A stretch of DNA of 60,000 bases from Symsagittifera roscoffensis (GCF_963678635.1 NC_087063.1:29650599-29710598); one strand, 5' to 3'. Numbered from the stretch's first letter, positions 45,330-56,895 are shown. Notes: generated from the sequence alone by a model not told the origin. Made by a program: numbers and translations.

Positions 45330-45718
45330 TCGTTTGATATTGAAATTATTGAAAAACCCATGAGAAACAGAACTCAGTTTTGAATGGTTGACATAAAATT
45401 TATTGAAAATTCCATGACCATTGAAAGTCGATTCTGATCGGTTTATATCAGAATAGATAAAATTTTCCTTATAATTAATGCTCGATTCTAATTAATTGAT
45501 AGCAAAAATTTTGAAAACTCCAGGATTAGATTGGATAAATTTTTTTTCAGCTAGGCCAAATAGTAAGTCTATTCTGATTTTCTTTCACGTTAAAAGCAAT
45601 TGGTTAAAAAATTTGCTTTTTTTATTCATTTTATTTCAATTTTTGATGTTATTCAACTTTTCTTTTCTAAAAATTTGAGACATTTTAAATCTCCCATTTT
45701 CGTTTTCTACTTATTGAG

Positions 45719-45891
45719 ATGCCGTCCTTGAATAGAAACGAAAGAATTGTATGTCTTGAATATGAAAGATAATACACTCACTTTCACGCATCAAGACATC
45801 GAAAGCACTGTGGCGTTTTAAAGTGTTCCAATTGTAACTTTTATACATAAAGCAGCTAGGAACTTACTTATCTTATCAAGAAGAAAACTTG
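45719..45891 (+). pseudogene. Broken copy of the two-zinc-finger ORF, right arm
   Basis: Starts with the same MPSLNRNE and keeps the second CxxC (KCSNCNFYT). However, codon 15 changes Cys to Tyr (first finger lost), codon 18 is TAA, and later codons are TAA and TAG. The left-arm copy stayed intact, so only one arm appears to have been under selection or gene conversion. Confidence 0.75.
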
Positions 45892-47889
45892 TCAACAAAA
45901 TGTTAAATTATGAGCTCAGCAGTCTCAAAACACCCTCCAAGAGAAAGTAAAATTGATATATTTTTAATAAAAACATAGTAGAAAAGACTTTGAATAATAA
46001 TTTTTTACTGAATCTGAAAAGACTGTACACTAAATTAGAAAAACTTCTAGTATTTTTATTTTTTATTTTGTCATATTCAAAGGTTCTGATTGATGATAAA
46101 ACCAGCAACAACCGAGTTCAAAATGTCCTGAAACTTTCAATGGAAATCGATACGAAATTCTTCCATCTACTGTAAAAACTCCATCAGTTGCCAGCTTGTG
46201 GGGATTTTGTTGCGATAAATTTGTAGTAAAAGTGAATCACATACGCTAATGAGTGCTTAAGTATTTGTTGAAATACTATAAAAAACTGGACATTTATAAA
46301 ACATTGATTAATTGAAAGGTTTTACATAATAACCACTTTAAAGTTTTCTTGTAAAAATAATCATAGAGTAGTGCGTAGCAGATATTGGGGATTGATTTAC
46401 TAAGAATTATGGTTTTCTTTCGCTTTTTTTTCTACGATTCAGAAAAAATTCAACAAGACACACACTAAAAATTTAGTTCCGTTTAGCTTCAATTTTTTTT
46501 TTCAATTAGAAAATTATGTTGAATTATAGAGTTTTTGCTTAATAAAGTTCGCAAAACTTTTCAATTGTTACAGTTTGCACCATGATTTCCTTTCCGAAAT
46601 TGGTTGGCGTTTTTTTGAGAACAGATCTTGTAGATGTTATAAATGTTGCAGAAATGTGGAACTAAGTTCGCTTGTGTATTTCTACTTCAAAAGGTTTTGC
46701 AGATTGTAAACAAAAGAACTGCTCTTAATTTATTCTAAGAAATCAACATAAGCAAACAATCTAAAATTTTCAAATTGTACATGTGCTTTCAAATGCTTAA
46801 ACTATCAGCGATTCTTTTTCACGTCGACATTTTTGAGTAAATTTCCGACAAAAATCAAGAACAAAAAGCGAATTACAAAGTATTTTGAAAAGTGATAATT
46901 AATGATCTCAAAAGTTGGGTTTTTGCTGACATAGTTTGCTATAGAAACTAAACAAGGGAACCTAAAGGAGAGCATGTAAAAATTAGATGGTAATAACTAG
47001 ACGTTATCAGTTCTAATTTAATCACTGTCAACTGTTCGTTCAATTGATACTATTTTCTCCTAATTTCCTGTTCTGACTAAAATTTCTTGCAAAGTGAGTT
47101 CAAGAGCGAAATCATGCAATAAGCAGGAAGCATGAACACGCAGAAGACATAGAAAATTTCTACGGAAAAACTATGAAAATTGTTTTGTAGAAGCAACAGA
47201 GAGATAACCATCAGTTTTGAAGAAGAGTTTGTTGAATATCATACAATCTAATATAGTGAAATATACCCCAGTTTTAGTCAATTTTAGCATTAAAATATTC
47301 AATTTTTATCAATGATCTGGAACTTATTATTAATAATAATGTTGAAAACGTCTCAGGAGTTGTAATTTTTGTACAAGCCTGGGTGATTCTTTGAGAAAAA
47401 ACTGAGGACGAGCTGGATTATGGAATTTGATCTAGAAATTTCAATGAATATTGCTCTTAGTGTTTAATTGAATTGAGATTCTAAGCTGAATTATCCTTGA
47501 ATTGAACAAACAACCAGTTAATTACACAAATGAAAGGTTAAAAATGGAAAACTTTGGATAGATTTGATTAATTTTTACTTTCTCGTAAATTACGATTAAC
47601 TACCCTATTTTCCCGAGAAATCGGAAGTATCATTTTTGATTCATCTAATATGAGTCTTATGTGTTCAGAGCATTATATAAACCACTTTTTAGCTAAAAGT
47701 AGGTAACACTTTATCTTATTTGATTATTTTGAGAGAAAATTAGGGAAAAATCCATATTTCCATTCAAAGTTTTGTATCAGTGTCTCAACATGATGCCAAA
47801 TGAAATACAATTTGAGCTTAAATTTGAACTCTGAACATATCCATATTTTTTTAAAATTAGATCAGAAGCAACAAAAAACTTGCCAAAGC

Positions 47890-48020
47890 TTTGAGATATC
47901 TGCAATTTTTTCCAAAAATTTGAAATTTTGCAAATTTTTTCGAAAAATTTGAAGTTTTTGCAATTTTGTCCAAAAATTTGAAACTTTTGCAATTTTTTCC
48001 AAAAACTTGAATATTTTTTT
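47890..48020 (-). repeat. Minisatellite in right arm
   Basis: Reverse-complement equivalent of 35130-35250 with about five units (TTTTTCCAAAAATTTGAA plus TTTTGCAA). Confidence 0.7.
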
Positions 48021-48364
48021 AAGGTTTCAGTAGGTTTCAGCATAGCTCAAGCTAGATTGAGTACATTTTCAAAAACATGATCATCTAATAAAATAGTTAT
48101 TAGGTCAAATTTTATCAAATCTGATCGTGTTTTGAAGTTTTTTGAAAAAATTTCATTTTTTTTATAAACATTTCCAAATTTTGCACATCTTACCATGGAT
48201 TTACCATGAACGAAAAAACATAATCTCTTCATTTCACATTCTACATGTAATAGTCAAAAGTTACATAACGCATGCCGAGTTTTTTGTGAAAAAACTAGAC
48301 ATTTCTACACAAAATCCAAAAAAAAATAACGTTTTTCTTACCATTTGCTTACCATCACACTGTA

Positions 48365-48660
48365 ACCTTACCATTCCTTACCTTAATACATTGGGAAACC
48401 TATTCCCTGTGTTATTACAATGAATTTCTTATCCTTATTTATAGGGATATCAATACACTATCCTAATACATGGGAAATCTAAACACTATCTTAAGACATG
48501 GTAAGATCGGGCGCCAAAAGTTTTTCTGAAACTTACCATCTTACCATCTGAAACCTACTATCTTAAAACATTGGAAACCTATTCCCTATCTTAATACAGT
48601 AGGAAATCTATAGCCTATGTTAATACTTAGGGTGAAGACCGGATACTCTATAGCCTATGT
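48365..48660 (-). repeat. Subterminal palindromic repeats, right arm
   Basis: Counterpart of 34488-34800: ACATTGGGAAACCTATTCCC units and the GATCGGGCGCCAAAAGTTTT block. Just outside is an uninterrupted C run (about 48679-48692). Confidence 0.75.
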
Positions 48661-49089
48661 TAATACATGGGGGTCTTCACCCCCCCCCCCCCTCGAAAGC
48701 ATCCAACATATACTACTTACATAATTGGAAACCTACAATCAATTATACAATTTTTTTTACCCTGGCTATATTTTACATCATATTCTTGCTGATTTATAAC
48801 ATACAAGCACATGTAAACACACAATAACCATACTTTAAATTCGCACTTTCAAGAGGAATATATACACAAATTAAGACAAAAAAAATCACACATTACAGAC
48901 TTACATTCATATGTATATAATTGAATACATACGATCTTGTAAAAGTACTTACCTACTCACAGGGATTTTACCTTTACAAGCACGCACATGCTCATATGTA
49001 CACAATTCTTTTTTAAACAGACATACAACTTCAAACCTACCTTCGTACATTTCAACAAACACGCAAGTTTTTAAATGCGTGTAGACTTC

Positions 49090-50720
49090 TTTTTTAAGAC
49101 AAAAATGTGTACAAAAATTATGTTTATCCTCAATCACTCAATCAAACGAACAGGCAATCAAGAGTACTAACTTACAAAAAACACAAAACCTACATAAGTT
49201 TTTAGATACTCAAATGAAAACACATTACTAGTATGTTCATACATACTAAAATACATGCATACATACGAAATATTGTACAACGGTTCTTAGATACATGCTG
49301 TCATTAGTACCCACTTACGCAAAGCATGATTGCGTACATAAGAAGTATTCATATAGTATCTGGTCAAGATTTCAAGAAAAACTGGAAACATTTATAAAAA
49401 CAAGGTGGGTTATGGTTGTTGTTCTAGTTATTGTCTACTTGGTTCAAAATAGGCATAAGTAACAAAAAAACACTTATACTTACACACACATTAACCTACA
49501 CAAATACCAACATACATAAAAGATACATTTATGCATTTGTTCACAGATAATATAAACAGAGACACAAAAACTATCCATTAAATTTTTTTAAATAAACATT
49601 TAAATACAGTGAAACCTACATACGCAATTAAATTTTTTCCTATCCAAACTTTACAAGCAGAGTTTTGTGAAGTAAATCAAGCTGTGATTCTCAGACAAGT
49701 CAATTACACAATTTAGCAATTTATTTTCCTCTGTGAAAGATTAAAAACTGGTGAAAATTTTTTTTGTAATTTGTCTGTTGATCTCCTAAACTAATTGTCC
49801 ATCAAAATCAAACCTTAGCTCAAAAAGACAATCAGTGCAATGTGACAATCGTTTTTAGTGGTAGAAAGAAAAATCCCCGGGCTTAATCTTTTGTTTAGGT
49901 TGAGAAACATTCGAAACAAATTATTGAAACAAACTTTGTGGAGAAACAAACTTTGTGGGACGGTCCTAATAAAATCGTTTGACTTATCAAAATACTGCTC
50001 TTAGCTAATTAATTAGTTTTGTACAGAAACTTTTGAACGGTAAAATTAATGTTCGTCACGAAGATTTTTAACGATTCTTTCAAGTTTCGTAAAAAAATTT
50101 GTAATGTGACTAGATATAAAGTGCCTAGATACGTACATTATGTTGGTTTCTCGCTTATTCATCAAAAACTTCAAAAGTTTGATTTTCGAAAATGTAATTA
50201 AGTTTTAAAATGACATGAACCTAATTCAGACATGAACCTATTTGAAACACCAACTTATTATAATTTTCAAGAATAAAGTGCAAATTTTTTGTTCGTGTTT
50301 CTTTTATTTAACTTAGATTATGAAACAACCAGCTAAACATTAAGCGTTGAATTCAACTCATCTGTCAGAACAAGGTAGTACAAAACATAAAAAGCCTCCA
50401 AATTTTTCGTATTCACTCTTTTTATAACAGAGATTGATGCATTACTATCATTTTTTTTGAGAGCAACTGAAGCTTTCATTCCGCTCATTTCGATTGTATG
50501 CCGGCTGCAGCAAGGGCTCACTGTTGAACTGGTATGTGCATCGAGAGTAACAAGGTATAAGTGGTGGCTCCATTCCCAGGTCAACTAGAGCCTCTTGGCT
50601 TCCTGGAGAGATCCAAGGTGATTCTACGATAGAGGAACGCACTCATAAAAAGATGAGTTAACCTAGCTTCTTGATTAGCATAACTTAGGCTGTCTGCGCT
50701 GAATCGATGATATAACTTCC
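49090..50720 (+). repeat. Second inverted repeat, left arm
   Basis: Pairs in reverse with 52695-54062. Anchors: TTTTTAAGACAAAAATGTGT (49092) with the reverse near 54040; TTCAAGAAAAACTGGAAACA (49371) with the reverse near 53770; AGGCTGTCTGCGCTGAATCG (50689) with the reverse at 52710. Divergence and gaps are larger than in the giant element. Confidence 0.8.
50333..50642 (-). pseudogene. GC-richer island with broken reading frame (left copy)
   Basis: Minus strand, two overlapping frames (50642 and 50584) that together match the plus-strand frame at 52735-52989: shared WISPGS/LDLSK region, CRYQ/CTYQFN, NDxNASI and RVNTKN/GVNTKTF. At least one frameshift separates the frames. No known family; the local G+C rise suggests a former exon carried by the arms. 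Confidence 0.4.
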
Positions 50721-52694
50721 GATGATAAAGATTTTATTTTTCGATGGGCTTTTAGATCAATATTATCAATGATTTAGAAATTTAATTGGAAAAATTGTAT
50801 TTTAGAACTTATCTAATTTGGCGACGCTGTGTATAATCTATAATCTTTTGTCACCTCAATGTAATTGTTAAACGTACAAAAAACATATAAACATTGTAAA
50901 TAGTCAGTTTTTTTTCATTTTTCATAAATAACGCTATGTATAAGTTTTTTGAATTAAAATACTGGTATGTTTGTTTTCATGTGTGGAAATTTTTGTTTAT
51001 GAACGCCAGTAAATGAAGCCTACTCTTTGTTGACAATCTTGCAACATGCTGGATTTGTTTTTGTTGTAAGCATTAATACTGTTCAAGCTTCATCCCTCAA
51101 AAAAGGCTAGGCTTTATATACATGCCCTTCATTCGTATGTTATAAACGTTTTCAGTTTTCTTTCAGTTTTTTTATTTTCGATAAACACGTTGAGTTGCTG
51201 ATATTCACTTAATTTCAATCATTGTTGATGAAGTTTTGCCACCTAGAGTTTAAATAAAAAATGATCCTAAATTTGCATCTATTAAATTAATGTATTTTTA
51301 AATTCACCTGATAATCCGTAAGCTTTTTTGTTCCACACCTGTTCTGGCCTCTAACTCGCACTGTTTTTCTGATTAAGGCTAGAGCAAAAACGAAACCGGA
51401 AAATTTACGGATTATCAGATGAAACTAAGAAACATATCAATTTGATAAATAGATAATTAGGTACAATTTTTACTTTTAAAGCAATTATTTATAGTTTCAG
51501 ATTATTAGTTTTTCTGCTCAAAGTCGCATGTCTGATGGAGTATTATTGATCACATAAATGAGTTTGTGTTTATGATCATTAACATGCAAATGTATGTACC
51601 CACAAACATACAAAGTAGACATAAGTTTTGCTTGCATGAACAAAAAAACAATGCCTATCTACAGGCACTAATTTTAAAGTATGCTGTACCTGACTGTTAA
51701 TCTGTACAATTTGACTTCTGTTGAAACAATCTAGAATAATGAACAAGAGCAAAAATAAGAAATGAGATTATTGACATCAAACCAATTTTCCAACTACACT
51801 TATATTAATCCTAAACTGAATCAAAACTTTTTAAAATAACGTGCCTATACATACAACTTTTTTTGATAAATCATTTCTGTAAGTCTCGAACATACATTAC
51901 ACAAATGTACAGCCAAAACTATCATAACAAGTAGTATCTGGTTTGAACATAGTACGGTTACAACAACTAGTAAGATTTTCCAGAAATTCTTGACGAATCT
52001 GGAGATAAAGCAAGATTGAGTTCAATTGGTGGTCTTACTTTTGGATAATGTTGCATTTCTGAACATTTTAACATAGAAATAAGCAATTGCACATACCTCA
52101 AAACACACTCGTAAGAAAAATTTGTACATATATACATGATTTCTCACTTATTTGAACCATTCGCGTGTTAGTCAGTGACAGATCATACAGAGCGTCGCCA
52201 AAATAGATAATTAACCCAGCAGATTAACAAACTCAGGTAATTTTTCAGCAGATTCAAATATTAGGGGTTTCCTTTTGAAAAATTTTGGGACCTCATAACT
52301 GACAAGAGATGGACAAGATGTGGTCTTGACTATACAGAACAAAACATTCATAAGCTATTTTATTTCTAACTAACTCTTGATATGATTTGTTCTGTTTTGA
52401 GCACAAAAACAGCGCCTCTGCAGGCGTGTTTTCACCTTTTTGATTCCTATTCTCACCCATTTCAGTTTAATTTTTGGTCTTCGTTACCGTAAAATTTTTG
52501 AAAATGTATGAAAAAAAAATGTGATCTTACAATTTTTTTTACAAAACTCGTCACGGAGATTTCATTTTTTTAGACAACAATTAAAATCAAAAAATGATTA
52601 TTGAATTGCTCTAAAATACATACGTTCCAAGAAAATTCCTAATTCATTTAGAATCTTGGTTTAGGGGCCCATTAGACATTTTTAATTTTAGTAG
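50721..52694. other. Spacer of second inverted repeat
   Basis: AT-rich. Apart from the 117-bp element at 51305-51421, I see no gene. Short phrases such as CATACAAAGTAGACATAAG (51608) recall the flanking microsatellite-like tracts. Confidence 0.4.
51305..51421. mobile_element. 117-bp MITE-like element with 17-bp terminal inverted repeats
   Basis: CACCTGATAATCCGTAA at 51305-51321 and TTACGGATTATCAGATG at 51405-51421 are inverted repeats matching at 16 of 17 positions. The interior is G+C-richer than the flanks. No target duplication recognised. Confidence 0.6.
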
Positions 52695-54062
52695 CTGAGA
52701 TTATATCATCAATTCAGCGCAGACAGCCAAAGTTATGCTTATGAGTGCGTACCACTATCGTAAAGCCAACTTGGATCTCTCCAAGATTGAAGTTGGCCTG
52801 GGATGGGAGCCACTAACTTCACTATGTTTTTCTCCTTGCAGATACCAGTGCAACATTGAGATTTTAGTGCAGTCGACAGTTGCTCCCCAAAAGAATGATT
52901 GGAATGCATCTATCTATGTTTTATGTGGAGTCAATACTAAAACTTTTCAGGCTGTTTGGTGTTTACTTTTGCTTTGTTGTGACAGTTGAGTTGAGTTCAA
53001 AACTTAATGTTTAGCTTCACGTTACATTGGTCTACGGTGAAACTGCAGCCTAATTGTAATCTTAACATTGTATAGTCAACACAAAATCAAAAAACGAACT
53101 ATTAAAAAAAAACTTACAAATCTTGAAACAATCGTTAAAAGTCTTGTTCCGACAAAAACTTTCATCTTTTAAAGTTTCTGTACAAAATTAATTGATTAAT
53201 TGAAAGCAGTATTTTGATAGGCCAAAAAATTTTATTCGGACCGTCCAACAAAAATATTTCAACATTTGTTTTGAAAAGTTCTCGATTTATGTAAATAAGT
53301 AGGCCGGGTTTTTTTTTCTTCTGACGACTAAAAACGCATCTCATGATACACTGATCAGTTTTTTGATCTAAGATTCGATTTTTATTTGACAAATTGTTTA
53401 GTAAAATCAACAGACAAATTACAAATTTTGTTTATCACCAGTTTTCAATATTTCACGGAAGAGAAATTGTTAATTGAGTAGATGACTTGACTGAAAATTG
53501 CCAACTGGCCTTTCTTCGCAAAACTCTGATTGTATTGTTTGCATAGCAAAATTTTAAATCGCGTATGCAGCTTTGACTGTATTTAAAGCTCCTAATTGAT
53601 CATTTTTGTGTCTCTGTTTATATGTTTCTACAAACAAATGCATGTATGTATCTTTTATGTATGTGTGTATGTATGTATGAGGACTTTTCAATCCTTATGC
53701 GTTTTTCAAACCAAATTGACAATAACTAGAAGAACAACTATAATCCACCTTGATTTTTTAAATGTTTCCAGTTTTTCTTGAAATCTTGACCAGATACTTT
53801 ATGAATACTTCTTATGTACGCAATCATGCTTTGCGTAAGTGGGTACTAATGACAGCATGTATCTAAGAACCGTTGTACAATATTTCGTATGTATGCATGT
53901 ATTTTAGTATGTATGAACATACTAGTAATGTGTTTTCATTTGAGTATCTAAAAACTTATGTAGGTTGTGTGTTTTTTGTAAGTTAGTACTCTTGATTGCC
54001 TGTTCGTTTGATTGAGTGATTGAGGATAAACATAATTTTTGTACACATTTTTGTCTTAAAAT
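52695..54062 (-). repeat. Second inverted repeat, right arm
   Basis: Reverse complement of 49090-50720, shorter through scattered deletions. Its outer 280 bases are duplicated directly downstream. Confidence 0.8.
52735..52989 (+). CDS. Hypothetical 84-codon ORF in right arm
   Basis: Counterpart of the broken frame at 50333-50642 but uninterrupted here: MLMSAYHYRKANLDLSK, GLGWEPLTS, CRYQCNIEILVQ, NDWNASIYVLCGVN. Within it, TTTTTCTCCTTGCAG (52829-52843) looks like a splice acceptor. G+C-richer than its surroundings. No family recognised; it may be a relic that happens to remain open. Confidence 0.3.
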   Translation: MLMSAYHYRKANLDLSKIEVGLGWEPLTSLCFSPCRYQCNIEILVQSTVAPQKNDWNASIYVLCGVNTKTFQAVWCLLLLCCDS

Positions 54063-54320
54063 TCTGACCAGATACTATATGCATAATTCCTATGTACTCA
54101 ATCACGTTTTGCTTATGTAGTTAATAATGACGGTATGAATCTGTGATAAAGTGTACAGCTTTTTGTATGTATGTATGTATTTAAGCATGTTTGCACATTT
54201 TAGTAGTGGGTATAAATTTGAGTATCTACAAGTTTAAGTAGAGTGTATGATTTTTTGTATGTTGGAACTATTGATTGCATGTTCATTCGACTGAGTGATC
54301 GAGTACAAAAAAACCTAATT
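53785..54320 (+). repeat. Tandem duplication, period about 277 bp
   Basis: CTTGACCAGATACTTTATG (53786) recurs as TCTGACCAGATACTATATG (54062). Later blocks follow in the same order: the TTTGCGTAAGTGGGTA / TTTGCTTATGTAGTTA blocks, GAGTATCTA, and TGATTGCxTGTTC with GAGTGAT. Only the first copy has a partner in the left arm. Confidence 0.75.
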
Positions 54321-54900
54321 AAAGAAAAGTATAAGATAATTAAATAAGTATTAGATAAGTTAAAATATTTAAAAGACATATTTCTGTTCGTATGTATGCA
54401 CATCTGTAACATAATTATGTATGCATGGTAGTTTGTTTGCATTCTACTGATATATGCGTGTATGTATGTTTGATTGAATGTATGAAATTATGTATACATG
54501 TATGAATCTAGGTATGTATCGATGTGTGTATGTATGTATGTATATATGTATGAATGTATGTAAGTAAGCATGTTTGTACATATGTATATAAATAGGTTTT
54601 TTTTAATGCATTTTTAATGTATGTACTAATCTGTTTCATTTGGTTTTTATGTATAATTTTTATGTATGTTGGTATCAATGTCTGCTAATAAGACTTTATA
54701 TGTATATCTTTGTAGGTAAATAATAATGTATACGTGTATGTTTGTATGATTGTATGTTTTTTGTATGTTTATAAGTATGTGTGTATGAATGAATGTCTTT
54801 ATGTATACTTTATATGTGTTTGCATGTAAGCATGTGTGTAAAAGTATTAAGGATGGTTTGCATATAAGTCTTTTATTTGCTTGTTTGTATGACTGTCTGT
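54150..54900. repeat. Degenerate TATG microsatellite tract
   Basis: Long run of imperfect TGTATGTATG units with interruptions, including a CGATGTGTGTATGTATGTAT stretch near 54519. ORFs here are repeat artefacts. Confidence 0.8.
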
Positions 54901-55157
54901 AAGTAAGATTTTTATATAAGTAATCGTTTATCTTCTACCGCAACATTGTATTTTAAAATAAATTTTGTTCGTAACTCAAATTAAATCTTTTTTTCTTTCT
55001 TCATAAGATTTAGAATAACCTATAAAAACCAACCAGACACAATGAAAAAAAAATTTTTTCTGTTTCTTGATCTGCCAATTATCTGCCATTTTTTTAAATT
55101 TATCATTAAATTTTATTTAAATTTTACAATTAAATAAATAGTTTTCGTAACCTAAAC

Positions 55158-55710
55158 ATGTATTTGTTAGTGTTCCAGCTTAAATATTCGGAAACTGATA
55201 CCTTTATTCACCGTAATGAACTTTTATCGAAATGCATCCATATTACAAAATGGCAATTACAACATTTCAGAAACTGCTGTAGCCAAGACTTTTGTTTAGT
55301 GTTAACCAGCCGTCATCACAATGGAATTCAAAAAGTGAGGTGAAGTTTGGATGAAATGGTTTAATTTTCTATCTTACAAAATCAAACAACCAGCTGTTTT
55401 TCAAAAACAAGTCTTGTTAATAGAGAAGAAATTTGACAATGCAAAAATGAGAGGAGATGGCATGAAGCTAACTAAATTCATCCTGCTTTTGATCAAAGCG
55501 TGACTTCGAAACCTTGATTCACCTCAAACATATATTGAACGAAAAGTCGAACTCTTGATAACACTTTTAATTGAATATGGAAAATTTCAAACTCAAGACA
55601 AAAAGCAACCAATTTTGGCGAGGCAAAAGCGTGATGAGGGAATGAGTCAAAATATCAACTCAAAATTTCCTTTAATGAGCAAAGTAATATTATATAGTAA
55701 TAAATGTTAG
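55158..55710 (+). pseudogene. Decayed coding sequence of unknown family
   Basis: Two adjoining frames look coding. The first, 55158-55343, includes FIHRNELLSKCIHITKWQL. The second, open from 55336 with an ATG at 55351, reads MKWFNFLSYKIKQPAVFQKQ, then LLIEKKFDNAKMRGDGMKL, hits TGA at 55501, and continues in the same frame as LRNLDSPQTYIERKVELLIT, QDKKQPILARQKRDEGMSQN to TAG at 55710. So one frameshift near 55335 and one stop interrupt about 180 codons. The regular charged helices suggest a mobile-element or DNA-binding protein, but I recognise no family. Confidence 0.55.
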
Positions 55711-56104
55711 CGCTGCAATTTTTAGAAAGGAGAGCTCTACCTAACATAAATTTGAAATTTACGACTAGATATTTGGAAAAAATGACTAGATTGTAGTATC
55801 AAAATAAACAGTTATTCAATTGCAGAACTTGTTACTGGAAAAATCAAAAAAAAATGAATGTTCAAAGTATAACCCCGAAATCATATCAAATGATGAAAAA
55901 AATTCCATCGTTTTTTTTTTAGTTTGTATTCCAGTTTTCCCGACTGAGTTTGCTCCATTTTGATCAATTGTTTTCCTTAGTAGTCGCAATTAAGTTTTCG
56001 ACTGCTTTGTTCGATAGTTACTCTTTTTTGTCGTATATTTTCTATTAAACTTCATTTTTTTAAGAACTTTCAGTATTTCAGAATTTTTTCATGTCTTTTA
56101 CCTT
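55711..56104. other. No clear gene
   Basis: AT-rich spacer between the decayed ORF and repeat E; nothing supportable. Confidence 0.35.
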
Positions 56105-56530
56105 CGTTTGGCTTAAAGTTGTTTTTCATACTTATTTCGTTCAAATTGATCAGTATTTTTTGCCTAAATAGGGGGCGGCTGTCGTATCTCACAAAATGTA
56201 ACTTCTTCGCTATTCAGCAATAAAACCTGCATTTTTGAAGAAAATCTTTCACTGCCGCCAACAATTAAGCTACGCTGCCAAATGATCCGGTGCATTCTTA
56301 TATACCTCAAATTTGGTTGCATTAGGTTGAATTGCTTGGATAAAATAGGTATATAACATCATATTTATGTAGACAAGCCAATACACCCAAAATTTAGAAG
56401 GCAAAACATGCAGCAACAAAAACTTAATTCCATATCTTTCTTAAATAAGAGCCCAAAAAATGACAAATTTTAACTCTCCATAAAACATGAATGCTCAAAA
56501 AAGTAAGACATATAACTCCCTGGGGTTAAG
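56105..56530 (+). repeat. Dispersed repeat E, copy 2
   Basis: Inverted-orientation relative of 32400-32780 (see that entry), carrying an extra block around GGGGGCGGCTGTCGTATCTC (56170). The end near CCTGGGGTTAAGAG resembles the G-rich MULE terminus. Confidence 0.6.
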
Positions 56531-56619
56531 AGTGGTCATTGAAATGGCCCGCCGAAAAACGGAGGGGGGTTAAAAAGGCTCTTTTTCTCAGCCATTTTCA
56601 CATACCACTAAATATTGCC

Positions 56620-56895
56620 GTTTTGCGTGAGCGCAGATTAACGCGAAAGATTTAATCCGTCTCAGAAATCATTCCAAATTGGTTCTAGGAAGTTTTGATT
56701 TGTTAATACGAGCAAAATCTATCACTTTGTATTTTATATGGCGTGTGGGGGATGAGTTTAACATAAATCTGAAAATTAAAAACAAAATTGCTTTAATTCA
56801 ATACAATTAAATAGTTCATGTTATTACTGCTCCATAGACCCTAAAAAGTAGTCGGAACATTCAGCGCTCCGCCCTGATACGAGTAGTCTTGTTAA
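56620..56895 (-). repeat. Family D repeat, inverted copy
   Basis: Reverse complement of the 6457-6740 region: core TCAGCGCTCCGCCCTGA (56861), TCCATAGACC, CCACACGCCATAT-type block and AAATCTxTCxCGTTAAT. Repeats E and D are adjacent here but far apart elsewhere. Confidence 0.6.

Larger units (their letters stand above)
34425..48730. mobile_element. Giant inverted-repeat (foldback-like) element, 14.3 kb
   Basis: The left arm (34425-39115) and right arm (45330-48730) are reverse complements over most of their length, in the same order of blocks, around a unique centre of about 6.2 kb. Both arms have short palindromic subrepeats at the outer end, a T-rich minisatellite next, a long AT-rich middle and a zinc-finger ORF toward the inner end. 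Long arms with subterminal repeats are typical of foldback transposons and, in another form, of Polintons, but I see no polymerase B, integrase, capsid or transposase frame. Element status is therefore inferred from structure. Confidence 0.6.
45330..48730 (-). repeat. Right arm of giant inverted repeat
   Basis: Reverse complement of the left arm from the inner CCAAT-type repeats (45300-45500) through the zinc-finger pseudogene (45719), the AT-rich middle (46480-47540 pairs with 35490-36560), the minisatellite (47890-48020) and the subterminal repeats (48365-48660). A stretch at 46130-46390 has no left-arm counterpart. Confidence 0.85.

Noticed and set aside
34425-48730. Polinton/Maverick identity for the giant element
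   Set aside because: Size and arm structure are suggestive, but no polymerase B, integrase, protease, ATPase or capsid motif could be read in any frame.
48949-49137. 62-codon minus-strand ORF
   Set aside because: It lies in ACAT-rich sequence and the edge of the second inverted repeat; no conserved counterpart in the other arm.
54150-54900. Possible telomeric or centromeric satellite
   Set aside because: The TATG units are degenerate, lack a telomere-type motif and are internal to the contig.
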